DNA from: Heloderma charlesbogerti
Taxonomy: Eukaryota > Chordata > Lepidosauria > Squamata > Helodermatidae
Direction of reading: 5' to 3'
Length of the DNA stretch: 64,000 nt
NCBI GenBank assembly: GCA_026122225.1
Contig: JANEZZ010001641.1
Coordinates: 55,361 to 119,360, forward strand
The first letter of the stretch is position 1, and the number at the start of each line of letters is the position of its first letter. Below are positions 43,719 through 54,850 of this stretch, one piece after another. Position numbers and translations under genes: made by a program. The notes beneath the pieces were generated by a model that did no database searches, had not been told where the DNA came from, and saw nothing but the letters and a program-made list of their open reading frames with translations.

Positions 43719-44915
43719 TGGGATTTTTATTGCATTTGTTATTGCATTTTGCCGCTGCATATGTAAGCTGCCTTGAAATGTATAAAATAAATACGAATAA
43801 ATAATATCCTGTCCACCATTACTGCTGGGCTGAAGTGCTTTTTCTCTTAATAGGAGAATGCTGCCTTTATTTGAGAAGCAGAGAGAATGCTTTATGATGA
43901 GAGCTATATTTGGTCCTCAGGGAGGTTGGAGTGGTGGCCACTATATCCCTCTTTGGATATTCATTCATTCCAGAAGAACATACATGATGCGGGGGACAGG
44001 GGGACAGGACAGCATCTCAGTATCAGACTCCACACATAATCTATGCATGTTTATTATAACTATTTGGGACTCTGCATGTAAGCTATATGAGTAGAATTTT
44101 TTTTCCACATGATCAAGCTTCTGTGTTTCCAGGGTTCCCAATCCTACATACGTATGGCTGTATGTGTGTGGGTTCTCCACACACATTATAACAAAAATAC
44201 ACAGGTTGGGGTGGTACCTGCTGCTATGATGCCATTCCCCTCATGAATTCATTCTCTTGGCATGGATGTCTGAAAGAGAGCTCATATTTTGGTAACTTCC
44301 ACAGTTGTGGCTCAGGGCCAAATGACACATTACTGTGAATACTTTGAGTGTAGCTCTCTTTCCGTTTCTCTTTTACTCAAAAGTAAGCACATGAAGATTG
44401 GGACCATGGCACATGAGGAGGGGATGTTTAATCCTTCCCACCCCAGCTGCAGCTCCTCAAATATCACCTCTTGGTGCAGTAGTTACTGATAATTTAAAAA
44501 GTCCCCCCAAGGGGGCCTTTTAACTATCAGTAATTGTCATGCAGTGGGGGCGATTTTCTGGTGGGGGGTGTTTATGGTCAGGGAGGGGTTAAACCTCTCC
44601 TCCCTGTGCGCTGCACTCCTAATCCAGATTAGGACCTTGCATTTATGGTTGAATAAAAGAAGAAATAGAGGAAGAGAGCTTCATGCTAAGTACCTAACCT
44701 AACATTAGTTTGACCCTCAGATGTAAAGAAAGCTGTCAAAGACAGCAGAGGGGAGGGCTGTGTTTTCCACTCACAAAGACAAACCTTGAATGGAGACAAC
44801 TTTGTCCTCTAACCTCAGTTACTTTCCAAATGATGCTCCCGATGCCTTTTCGGTAGTTGTTCATCCAGACGCAAAAGAGCTATTGATCCAGTAGGCTTTA
44901 AGGAATTTCCTGTTG
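43719..44915. other. L2-like tail, then unassigned
   Basis: GTAAGCTGCCTTGAAATGTA and AAATAAATACGAATAAATAA at 43763-43803 look like a LINE L2-type 3' tail. The remainder shows nothing recognisable. Confidence 0.4.
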
Positions 44916-44945
44916 TTACTACTACTACTACTGCTACTACTACAA
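44916..44945. repeat. (ACT)n microsatellite
   Basis: About ten ACT units with one GCT interruption. Confidence 0.9.
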
Positions 44946-45325
44946 CAATTTAACATTTCTGTTTCTAACAGTGTAGCAGCTTCTTTTTGCTCTGGCCTTA
45001 TGTTCACTACTTCCTGTTCCCTTTTTGTAGTCTACTCTGCTGCACACATGTTTATTCTGAACAAGTTAACAGCATGCCTAATTATCCTAGTTGTAAGCAT
45101 CCTGTGTTTCATCAGCTCCTTCTGCTGGGTGATTGTTCATTCATTTCTGTAGAGCAAATATGGTCTCAAGAATCAAAATTATCTTTGAAAGCAAATTGAC
45201 AGAGACATAAATCCTAGTGAGAAATATGGCAGTGTGGAGATAGATTATAAAGAGGACCTGGAGCATTTCTCAGCAGGTCTTGAAGACAGAACATGAGGAA
45301 AACCCTTCTTGAGATCAACGATTAG

Positions 45326-45975
45326 GGCCACCCCAGCCCTACCATTAGGCAGAATAAGGTGGCCACCTTAGGCATAAGATGCTAGTTGGCAGGAAGCAGC
45401 AATGAGTTGTTGGAGGAGAAAATATATGCATTGCCAAAAAGGAGAAATTGCATCACCAAAAAAGAGGACAAAAATATGTATAACATTTGCATATGCACAT
45501 TTATATTTACATGTGCAAATTTAGAAATGATAAGTATTATATAAATACAAATACAATACATCTCAACATAGTTGAGAAGACTGACCAGGTGACCTGTGTG
45601 GCTGCTCAGTCTGCTGACCAGATGCTAACTGTAGATGGTCACCTTCAAGGCCCCTGCTGCTCTCGCTTCTTATGGTTCTTTTACTTTAAATCAGAACTGG
45701 TTTGGACACCTCTTCAAATAGAGGACACCTTCAAATAGAGGACTGTCCTCTGCCAGGTCTCCTAAATATAGAACTGTCTTCTGTAAAGTAGGTCACCTGG
45801 CCACCCTAGGAGAGAGCTATGTGCCCCCTAGGCCTGCCCTGCATCCCCAAAGCTAGCCTGCTCTCCCCACATGCTTTGGAGGACACTATTCCACTGCCAG
45901 TGGTACGTGGAATTGGTGCAGGGAGCAGGGTGCTGTCTTGTTCTTCACTTCAGGCAACAACATATCTTGGCCCAG
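45326..45975 (+). repeat. Y-family repeat, copy 2, interrupted
   Basis: GGGCCACCCCAGCCCTACCA and TGAGTTGTTGGAGGAGA (left) and GAGAGCTATGTGCCCCCTAG with GCCTGCCCTGCATCCC (right) align across the insert to the uninterrupted copy at 12974-13105. A possible inverted right end is CTTGGCCCAGCCCTG near 45969-45983. Confidence 0.5.
45420..45808 (+). mobile_element. hAT-like MITE, AGGGTGGCCA family, copy 3
   Basis: It ends CACCTGGCCACCCTA. The body is collinear with 35215-35593, including a duplicated CTTCAAATAGAGGAC word. It sits in the Y repeat; flanks GGAGGAGA and GGAGAGAG are similar but not a clean TSD. The left terminus is eroded. Confidence 0.6.
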
Positions 45976-46111
45976 CCCTGTCAAAGGTCTGTACATTCAA
46001 GGGTATGGAGTGGACGGACCCCTCCCTCAGAATGCTATATGGGTGCACCATGGCAGGGTCTATGCCTAGGACTGCCAGCAGGCATAGCTTCACTTAGATG
46101 GGATGGGCACA

Positions 46112-46256
46112 ATGGGTAAAATCCAACATATGTCCTACTTAGAGTAAATGTATTGAAATGAATTGGACTTAAGTTTGTCATGACTAACTTAATCTCATGG
46201 ATTTCAAGGGAGCTTCTCCAAGTAGGACTTATGTTGGATTTTACCCAGTGTGTCCA
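46112..46256. mobile_element. MITE-like foldback element
   Basis: TGGGTAAAATCCAACATATG plus TCCTACTTAGAG at the left pairs with CCAAGTAGGACTTATGTTGG plus ATTTTACCCA at the right. The arms are about 35 bases. No clear target duplication was found. Confidence 0.65.
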
Positions 46257-46918
46257 GCTCTGACAGCTGTATAAGTTTGCTTGAAGGCTTCACCATATCG
46301 AACTAGGAGTTATCCCAACCCATGCAAAGCTGGGTCCATTCGCTAGTAGATTTATATAAAGGCATTACAATACTTGCCATCGTATTTTCAGTCCCTTTCT
46401 TCATAACAATCCCCACACATTGTGTTATTTCACTGAAGTATTACCACAACCTCTTTCCTGGTTAGTCACTGTTTTTCTTATGTAAATAGCAGCTGCAGGG
46501 ATGCCTGAGGAACCTCGGGCCCACGGGTGGTGATGAGGGGAAGTTTAACTTTTACTCTCCCTGCCGGACAAAAACAGCAAATAGCAGCTTCTGAGAGGCA
46601 TTTCAGGAAAGCCTCTGTTGACACCAGCATTAATGGCATTTGACAGTCAAATAGTTTCAATTTTTGTCAGAATCCTGGCAGGGCAAGGTCAGTGTGCATG
46701 TTAATTGCATCCACTAAAAGTTGAAATCACTTTTAGTTTGGCCCTTATTTAGATTGGGTTTCATTTACCATTTTGTTGCCCATTCACCCACTCCAGAGAT
46801 AACTTTTTGGAATTCATTACAGTCCATTTGGGTAGTCACCATTTTCAGCTGCTTGATGTCATCTGCTTGCTATTTGACTCCAGATAATGTATAAATAAAT
46901 TAAATAGCACTTGGTGCA

Positions 46919-46961
46919 GTATTCTTCATACAGAATTCTTCATACAGTATTCTTCATACAG
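46919..46961. repeat. Three tandem ATTCTTCATACAG units
   Basis: Direct repeats of 13-14 bases at 46921, 46935 and 46949. Confidence 0.85.
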
Positions 46962-47469
46962 GTTGAAAAAGGCTGTTAGATGATCCTTGAAGTTCTTTCC
47001 AGTTCTAAATATACTGGGGACTCTCTTTCCTTTTATTCTATTGACTGAAGGTAGACTTGAGACTAACATGGATACAGCTCCCTCTTCTCTTAGCAGCCAG
47101 AACTGCATGTTTCTGGAAATACTGTTTTCCTATTGTCATTTGTGTGCATACTAATAAACCACCAAACATAGCCAAATGACTCAAGTTTGCTGAAATAGCA
47201 GCATGGGGTTGCACAGAGATTTCCCTCTTTCTGCTGCAGATTTGAGATAAAGATAAAAGAGATCTTCCATTCATCCCTGTTCACACTGACTACATCCAAG
47301 CGCGCCATTAAGTGCTACAACTTTTAGCTGCTGATAATGTTAGACTGCAACCATATGTGAGGAGCTGCTGAAACCTATTCATAATCCTGTAGTTCCTGTG
47401 TCTTTCTATAACTAAACATGTAAGTAAGCTGAAGTATATGTAGCTGAAATAATGCATATTCTTTCCCTG

Positions 47470-47615
47470 TTAACCATGGCCTCCACTTCCCTTCCTTTCC
47501 CCCGTTGTCTCTCATATCAAATTTTGTATTGTAAGCTCCTTGGGGCAGAGGCCTGTTCTCCTACAGTGTGTCATCCACACTGATGGTGCTATATAAATAA
47601 ATAAATTGTAATGGT
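47470..47615 (+). repeat. LINE/SINE 3' tail fragment
   Basis: TGTAAGCTCCTTGGGGCAGA, then GGTGCTATATAAATAAATAA: a 3' end common to old amniote LINE and SINE families. Too short to classify. Confidence 0.5.
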
Positions 47616-48015
47616 GAAGAATATGGGACAAGCCAATTTGTTTGTGAGTGTGGCCATCCAGTCACCACTTTCCAGAGCAGACACCAGTGGAGATTTGTTT
47701 TTGTTTTTTTAAATGATGCAGTCTTTATCTGCATGCACCTGACATTGTAATTTTTGGACATTTCTTACTGGCAAACTGAGCTTCTATCATCAAGTCTAGG
47801 TTTACATTTCAAACTGGCGCCAGAACCAGATAGCCTTGCCATTTGCTTAGGAGGACCTAGAAGCTGTTAACCATAGGAACAGCTCCATTCTGGCCAATGG
47901 AGAAGCAACTTGAAGACTGTGCCAGCTCCATTTTGTATGTTTAAACTGGACCTGATATATTAGGGAAGGATTGAGACTTTGTAGATCCTTCCTCAGTGTT
48001 GTTGCTTAACCTAAG

Positions 48016-48428
48016 TAGGGACAGGAGAGAAAGGTGTTTGGTCTTACCTAATTACACATATTTGAACCAATATGTGAACTGAAACTCTGTTCTCCTTCAA
48101 AAGTTACATTTCTCCAAATTTTGCAGTAGAGCTCTCCAGTTTTTTTAAAAAAAGTATGCAAAAATGTGTGTATTAAGGAAAAGTGCACACAAAAATGCAT
48201 ATATTTGTGAAAACAATAAAAATGTATTGCACTAGGAAAAGTGCTGGCATATAATGTGTATATTGGGCAAAGCTGCACACAGAAATGCATGTATTAGGAG
48301 AAATTTGCACAAAAATGGGTATGGATGTTCATGCAAACTTTAAAAATTCTCAAAGTTTGGGACAAACTGAACTTAAGTTTGAAAAAATGAGAGTCTGTTA
48401 TTGAAATTGGCAGATTCATCAATCCCTA
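48016..48428. mobile_element. AT-rich hAT MITE (H3 family), copy 5
   Basis: It starts TAGGGACAGGAGAG and ends CATCAATCCCTA. AACCTAAG (48008-48015) and AACCTGTG (48429-48436) match at 6 of 8. The interior ladder of AAAATGCATATATTTGTGAA and GTGTATATTGGG words is collinear with 26437-26868. Confidence 0.75.
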
Positions 48429-48959
48429 AACCTGTGTTCTTATAGGCCTCTTCCCTTCTTGCAATATGAGAACTATACAAACTGAAATCTACAAAGACTG
48501 TGTTTCAGGGAGGGTGGCAATAGAAGGTAGCACACCAAAGAAGAATCTATACATTTTCCTGGCAAACACAGTACAAGTCCTCCGTGTCTTGAATTGAGTC
48601 AAGGTGTTGGTGGTCTCTGTCCACTTGTGACAGCTGTTAATTCTTGCAGGATCTCGTTAGCACCAAGACCTGGAAGATGTCTGGTATGAATGGAGTGGGG
48701 GAAGTCAGTAGTAGAAAGGTCTGTTCTAGAGGCAGATGAAGATGAAATCAAGGATAAGCTGAGGTCAATAGCCATGTACTCAGTTCAATATATTTGAAGC
48801 CAGCTAATTGTTCCCACTGGGAGTGTTTGTTTTTTGTGGACTTTGGGGGGCATGTGTTGCTCCATGCTTATTGTTCTTCATTTTAACAGATATACAATTA
48901 TGTTTAAGACCTAAATCAAAGTTAAGTGATTCCAGCCCAGAGTGCCTTAACATCCTATC

Positions 48960-49131
48960 CAGTGGAGGCTGGTGGCTCCTATGTCAGCGGGGCAGTGAAT
49001 TCACTCTGAGTTTCAGAGCTATCCAAGCTATCCCATAGGGTTCAGTATCTTGGATAGCTCCTTTAGAGTTCTGACTGAAACACAGAGCAGATTCACTGCC
49101 CCATTGACATAGGAGCCACCAGCCTCCCCTG
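48960..49131. mobile_element. hAT MITE, CAGTGGAGGCTGGTGGC family, copy 3
   Basis: The termini are CAGTGGAGGCTGGTGGCTCC and GGAGCCACCAGCCTCCCCTG. ATCCTATC and CTCTTATC flank (6 of 8). It is the same length as the copy at 28948. Confidence 0.85.
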
Positions 49132-50100
49132 CTCTTATCCACACACAACCTGTCAAGTTACTAGTCCCACGTACAAGGAATGAACACTATTTTCTGGTAG
49201 CCTTGGCAAGGGGCCAATGACTCCTTTATGAGCACAACATTACAATATTGTAATCAATATCCTATACTATACTCCTTTCTCTGACTTCTCAGCCGATGCT
49301 CAAATACATTCAGGCCATTTCTGAGTTACTGTGCGCATAAAGGCTTTTTTAGGATTGAGCCCTTGTTGTCGTTTCTTGTTGTCATATGCATAGTACCCAA
49401 CACTATGATTTTATAAGCACCGTGGAATAAGGAGCAATACAGAGGCTTGCTCCATGTTCTCCACAGGCTGCCTCTTCCCCTTGCATGGCACGTTTGGCAT
49501 GGCAAATTAGTGGCAGGCTGGTCCTCCGGTCTATTGTCTGGACCAGAGAAAGGAAGGAAGCATTGCCTTGAAGCAGCCACGTATTAACACATCAGCATCC
49601 AAATCAATATCCTCCCTGACAAGGCTAATTCCACAGAGGCATGCTGCCGCCAGCCATGCTAGAAGGGAAAACCCCAACAGTCCGGGGGAAATGCAGATGC
49701 TAAGGTCCCTGGTACCGTGGCAATCCTGGGATTCATGCAGCTGAAGTTTAGGGATCACTGCAGAGCTAGAGGGTGTGCTGGAAAAAGCAGAACTGAGCTC
49801 TAGATTTCAGCAGCAGCTGTCTTATTTTTCTGGCTTGGGTAGGTTTGTACCCAATTCCCAGTTCAATTGCGTGTCTCTATACAGCCCACCCCCTCTTAAT
49901 CTTTTCCGTGCATCCTCTCTTTCATTGCTTCTTTCCTATCTTGCCTTTTGCTTTGTTCATTTGCGTTTCTTTTTCCAGCTTCCTTTTTCTTCTCTAGGTC
50001 TCACGGCATTCCCCCTCCCTGCTGCTTCTCCCTCCTCTCTTCTTCTTTCCCATTTCTCATTCATGCCTTGATTCTGGCTTAGCACAGGAGGCTTTTGCAG
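49132..50100. other. Unassigned, pyrimidine-rich toward its end
   Basis: 49900-50085 is strongly C/T-rich on the plus strand and leads into a TTTTGCAG acceptor-like site at 50093-50100. No repeat family recognised. Confidence 0.4.
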
Positions 50101-50259
50101 GCAGGAGGAAGAAAAGGCGTGGCACCAGCTTGCCTACATCCCTGCTGGAAGGAGGAAACTTCTCACAGGCTGTGACTGCTGCAGTGTCATGCTGGCACTG
50201 TCAAGGCACAGACTCTGGCTTGCTGGGATTGATAAGGCAGCCTGGGATTTCTCCGGCAG
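50101..50259 (+). other. Candidate exon (weak)
   Basis: The segment lies between a pyrimidine-rich tract ending GCTTTTGCAG (50091-50100) and a strong donor CAG|GTGAGT (break after 50259). One frame is open throughout; an ATG at 50189 would give MLALSRHRLWLAGIDKAAWD and a few more residues up to the donor. I recognise no family. It may be an alternative first or internal exon, or chance. Confidence 0.2.
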
Positions 50260-50520
50260 GTGAGTTTCTTCCCAAATGACCCAGCCTTGCAGCTCCAAGC
50301 AGAGGGAGGGTCTGGTCCCGCAAGGGGCAAACCGAACACACTGTCTCTGTCCTGCAGCAGTGTTAAGAGGAAAGAGCTGGTTGCACTGGCTGTGTCTATC
50401 TGCTAGCTGTTCCCCAGCTACTGAGAATTAATCTGCCCACTTTTTCTCTAATTGCTTGGGGTGTTTATTTGATTTTAACGAACCCGTAAACATCACCTCA
50501 GAAGTCAATTGCTCCTATAG

Positions 50521-50547
50521 CAATCAATCAATCAATCAATCAATCAA
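50521..50547. repeat. (AATC)n microsatellite
   Basis: Six to seven perfect CAAT/AATC units. Confidence 0.95.
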
Positions 50548-51188
50548 GGCCCAAATAATGCTGGAAGATACTTTGCTGAACTCAGCAACTTCTGTACATT
50601 AGATTGAATGAATTTACAGCTGCATCGTCAGCAACAGTTGCTCTCAATCCACTGTAGAAAGTGAAATTCAATGTTAAAGCATCTCGATAAGGACTGTTGC
50701 CCAAACATCATTTTTGGGGGCTTGCCGGGTACAAACCTGTAATATGGGCCGCATTCCCTTCCTGCTCCAACAGCCTTGTTTGTTTTGAAAAAAAAAAAGT
50801 TTGGTGTCTGTCCTTTAGCTTTCCTTTGTTCGAGCCCCTTATGTTCATGGCTGCTTGATTTGTATTCATAGGCAGACATGGAAGTAGGGCATGTATGTAT
50901 GTCAGTTGTACATGAGTGCACTGACAAATGCTCTTTAGCACACTGGGAGTAATTTTCTCCTAGCAGCACTACTGCACTGCAAGGCTGTTGAGTGCAGGCC
51001 TCACAGGTAGCAAAACTGTGCCGTAAATTTGCCACCTGAAACAGAGCTTTCAGCAAGGCTCAATATTACCTGGAAATTCACATTTTGAATCTCCAAATCA
51101 TGCTACAAAGTTGGGTTTCAGTACTGAGAGAAACCATGCAGTATTGGCCCAATATCATATCGTGGGAATTCAAAAGGGATGTCTTACG
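50548..51188. other. Unassigned stretch
   Basis: No recognised feature. Confidence 0.4.
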
Positions 51189-51196
51189 ATGTACAC

Positions 51197-51328
51197 CAGC
51201 CTTCCCCAACTTGGTACTTTCCAGACGTTTTGGACCTCAATTCTCATCCCAGCCAACATGGCCAATCGTCAGGAATGCTGGGAGTTATAGTCCAAAACAT
51301 CTGGAGAGTACCAGGTTGGGGAAGGTTG
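51197..51328. mobile_element. Foldback hAT MITE (CAGCCTACCCCAACCTGG family), copy 2
   Basis: Perfect 8-bp duplication ATGTACAC at 51189-51196 and 51329-51336. CAGCCTTCCCCAACTTGGTA and its inverse form the arms; GACGTTTTGGACC pairs with AGTCCAAAACATC. Confidence 0.92.
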
Positions 51329-51536
51329 ATGTACACAGTGAAGGACCATTCAGTAATGCATAATCAATAATGATGGAGACTTTATGCGGAGATGCTCTTT
51401 CCCTACTTTTAGACTTTGAGTGTATCTTTTTAAATAAAGGAAAATTGCACCCTGAATATCAAGATTATTGAGGCACAACTCCCCAAATTAGGCTGTAAAC
51501 TATTGGAGTTTAAAGTAGAAGCTCCACCTCTTAACA

Positions 51537-51881
51537 CTGGGGTGCGGCACATCAGGTCCAGGAGCTAAATCTAGTGCTATGGGGGTCCCAATCCAGCCCT
51601 TTGGGATGTTCCAGAAGGCCCTGCCTCCTTCTCCTGGCCCCTCCCCCTTCCCCCAACCACTGATTGTTTGGTAGCTTCCTGGCATTTGTGCAGTTTTTTC
51701 CACATTCTAAAAGGTAGAAATGCCTCTCCTGAGACTTAGTTACTGACAGTAAGAGCTTGAAGATAAGATATGCTGGCATTTTTGGCTTTTGGCCCTGCCC
51801 TTTTGCCTTAGGCCCCACCCACCACTGAAGCTCTTTGAGAGCTTCTTCAGCCCTCAAGCTGAAAGAGGTTCTGCACTCCTC
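51537..51881. mobile_element. hAT MITE with GGGGTGCGG ends
   Basis: Perfect 8-bp duplication TCTTAACA at 51529-51536 and 51882-51889. The left end CTGGGGTGCGGCAC is the imperfect inverse of TTCTGCACTCCTC. The 141-codon minus-strand ORF through it has no domain. Confidence 0.88.
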
Positions 51882-52059
51882 TCTTAACAGATGCAGCTCT
51901 ATGCTGTACATTAGGGAGAAAAACATGACCACGAAAATGGGTAGTTCTTTTTCATCTTTTGAGCATGGCTTGACCACTGTAACAACATCTACATGGCTTG
52001 GGACCGCAATACCTGACGGTATGCTTTCCTGAAATGAACCTATCCGTATGCTATGTTCA

Positions 52060-52495
52060 GCATCTAAGTTCCTCCTCCAAGTGCCTCCTCCAAGGGAAGC
52101 TTGGATGGTGGCAACAAAGAAGAGGGCCTTCTCAGTGGTGGCTCCCCATCTGTGGAACGAGCTCCCTGATGAGGTCCGCCTGGTGCCAACATTATTATCT
52201 TTTCGGCACCAGGTTAAGACCTATCTCCTTTCCCAGGCATTTGGCAGCACATGATGAGTTTTAATTGGTCCTGGATGTGTCTTTAGTTGTGACTGACAGT
52301 TCAAAGTTGTTTTTAGTTATATGTTATTTGTGTATATTGTCTATGTGCTTTTATGTAAATGGCTTCTAAAATTTTGATATTGTATTTAATGTTTTAACTT
52401 TTGTAAACCACTCAGAGAGCTTCGGCTATGGGGCGGTATAGAAATGTAAATAATAATAATAGTAATAGTAATAATAATAATAATAATAATAATCT
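52060..52495 (+). mobile_element. L2-like LINE 3' end, copy 1
   Basis: Encodes the ORF2 C-terminus RAFSVVAPHLWNELPDEVRL and HQVKTYLLSQAF, then a 3' UTR ending GAGCTTCGGCTATGGGGCGG, TATAGAAATGTAAATAATAA and an (AAT)n tail. 5'-truncated. Confidence 0.75.
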
Positions 52496-52499
52496 ACTC

Positions 52500-52845
52500 T
52501 GGCATATAAGAATCAGCCTCAGATGGCCTTCTCTCTGTCCCATCAGCCAGGACAGCTAGACTGGTGGGGACGAGGGAGAGGGCCTTTTCTGTGGTGGCCC
52601 CCACTCTGTGGAACTCCCTCCCTAGGGAACTCCGTCATGCCCCCTCTTTAATGAGCTTCCATCGTGCATTAAAAACGCTGTTGTTCAGGCAGGCGTTTGG
52701 GGTGGGTTAGGGTATTTTAGAAAATGTTTTTATTGTAGAATTTTATTGTTTTAAACTGTTTTTATTGTGTGTTGTACATCGCTCAGAGTGGCTGGGTGAC
52801 CAGCCAGATGGGCGATTAATAAATTTAATAATAAAAATAAAAAAG
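52500..52845 (+). mobile_element. L2-like LINE 3' end, second subfamily
   Basis: GAGAGGGCCTTTTCTGTGGT, GGCCCCCACTCTGTGGAACT and a 3' end GTACATCGCTCAGAGTGGCT plus GGGCGATTAATAAATTTAAT. The same protein tail is traceable but frameshifted. It lies head to tail behind the previous copy. Confidence 0.7.
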
Positions 52846-53204
52846 AATCATGGTACTGTGCTGAAGAATGGTAGAGATGGAAGCTGCTATTGACTTCTGT
52901 CCTAGTGCCTTCACACTATTTAGCTGGGTTAAGCGAAACTGTTCTCGGTGCTAAATTGCTTCCACACCTCAGAAGGTGTGACAATTCCCCATCCCCCCAC
53001 CTCCTGTGTTCATGTTCTGCTGCTTCAGTAGAGACAGGTGCCAGAGTATTTTCCTCTTGCATTTCTCAGCCATTCTATCCCTGTTATCTGTGGGTTTTAT
53101 GCATTTACTTTTTCCTTCTGTCCTTCACAACTGATATGATGGAATTTTATGGATATGGTTCAAAAGCTTCTTAGTTGTTTTGGAAATTATTTGTATCCTC
53201 ATGT

Positions 53205-53206
<2 letters not shown>

Positions 53207-53236
<30 letters not shown>
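53207..53236. repeat. (GT)n microsatellite
   Basis: About 15 GT units. Confidence 0.97.
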
Positions 53237-53237
<1 letters not shown>

Positions 53238-53607
53238 GTGCACTCGATCATGTCTGTGTACATATATTTAAATAAATAAAATCATGAAAGGGAGAAGGTT
53301 TTGTTCCCCCCAGTCTTACAAGAGTGGCAATTCTAGAGGGGATCAGAGGTTTTCAGCGGAGAAAGGTTAGGGAGTGAAATTGTGTCCAGATGGCACTTTT
53401 CTCAGCAACTGATCTTAAAAGGAGTTGTGGGGGATGGTGTCAGAAGGAAGAAGAACCTGGCAGCTAGAAAATGAGGTTAGGGTACAGTGGAAGCACTGAC
53501 ATGTGGTGCAGTGCAATCAGCCTGGGGATCAATCACACAATAGGACGGGTAAATTTTGTGTAGGACAATTCAGCTTCTCTCCCTCTTCTGGCTGCCAGCC
53601 TCCACTG

Positions 53608-53770
53608 CACAGGAAGCTGCCTTATACCAGGTCAGACTATTTGTCCATCTAGCTCAATATCATTTTCTCTGATTGTCAGCAGCTCTCCAGGGTCTCAGGC
53701 AGAGAGACAAGGGTGAAATTCTAACACAAGAAGGAAGCCTCCACCCCCAAGATGATATAATACAGTGTTT
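53608..53770 (-). mobile_element. tRNA-derived SINE, 3' part
   Basis: AGGAAGCTGCCTTATACCAG, GTCCATCTAGCTCAATAT and CAGCTCTCCAGGGTCTCAGG are the reverse complement of the SINE 3' half at 55780-55910. The tRNA head is lost or very diverged. Confidence 0.65.
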
Positions 53771-53794
53771 TCCCCTTTCTGTTACATTACTTGC

Positions 53795-54045
53795 TTATTA
53801 TTATTATTATTATTACATTTATATATCCCACCTTTTTTCTTCCTTAAGGAACCCAAGGCAGCATACATAATCCTCCTCCTCTCCATTTTATCCTCACAAC
53901 ATCAACCCTGTGAGGTAGGTTAGGCGGAGAGTCTGTGACTGGCCCAAAGTCACCGAGTGTGCTTCCATGGCCAACTGGAGACTAGATCCTGGAACTCCTG
54001 ACTCCCAGTCCAGCACTCTAGCTACTACACCACACTGGCTTACGC
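53795..54045 (-). mobile_element. MIR/CORE-SINE-like element with an L2-type tail
   Basis: On the minus strand: AGCCAGTGTGGTGTAGTAGC with box A, a diverged box B, GTGACTTTGGGCCAGTCACA, AACCTACCTCACAGGGTTGA, GTGAGGATAAAATGGAGAGG, then GGTGGGATATATAAATGTAA and (TAA)n. The ordered motifs match the MIR type of amniote SINE, whose tail is copied by L2. Confidence 0.75.
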
Positions 54046-54214
54046 TTTCTTAAAGTGAACAGACCACCAATTCTATAAGTCAGCCCAACACATGACATGA
54101 AAGAAGCTCATTCTCATAGGCCATTATTCAATGTTAAACACCCGGGCCAAGTGGCAAGCCAAACAAACATACAGCAAAAAAATCTGAGGCATTTTGTAGC
54201 CTGCTATAGTCTAT

Positions 54215-54480
54215 TTTCCTGTTATTGTGTGTAGTTTTAGACACATTTATTGGCATTAAATGGCGTATCATGGGGCATTTATGTCATCTGTCTTTAGCAG
54301 GTCTAGTATTTCATTGAAATTATTTTTAGCTGTCTAAATTGTTTTAAGTTTTGCATGTTAAATTTTTTTTAACTGTGATTTATTATTTTGTATCTGTGGC
54401 TTGTAATTTTTGTGAATTGTGAACTGCCTTGAGAACTTTGGCTATTGGGCAGTATAGAAGTGAAAATAAATAAATGTGTG
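54215..54480 (+). mobile_element. L2-like 3' UTR, copy 3
   Basis: GTGAACTGCCTTGAGAACTT, TGGCTATTGGGCAGTATAGA, then AAATAAATAAATG and a (TG)n run to 54491. Confidence 0.6.
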
Positions 54481-54850
54481 TGTGTGTGTGTACATATATT
54501 TTGATTAAAATAAAAAATAAATGGAAATGTAATTTCAGTTCTAAAGCTTCCTAAAAACCAAAAGATTGGAACCTGAATTTAGGTCCTCTAGATATAATTA
54601 GTGGTTGAAAGTGGTCATACTGGGTAGGTGAATCAGTTCATTTTTCCCCTTTGAGACTGGAAAAGTAGTACCTAATGTGTGAGTGCATTTTGCTTTATCT
54701 GTCTGCCCTTCCTTCCAGATAGTGGCGATAAGAGGCTCATTCTCCTTCATCAATCTTATGGGAAGAATGATGTCATGCAGTTCACACAGTACATGACACT
54801 GTAGTCTATACCTAATTTGGGGGATGATGGCCCTGGAGAGAGGCTCTAGC

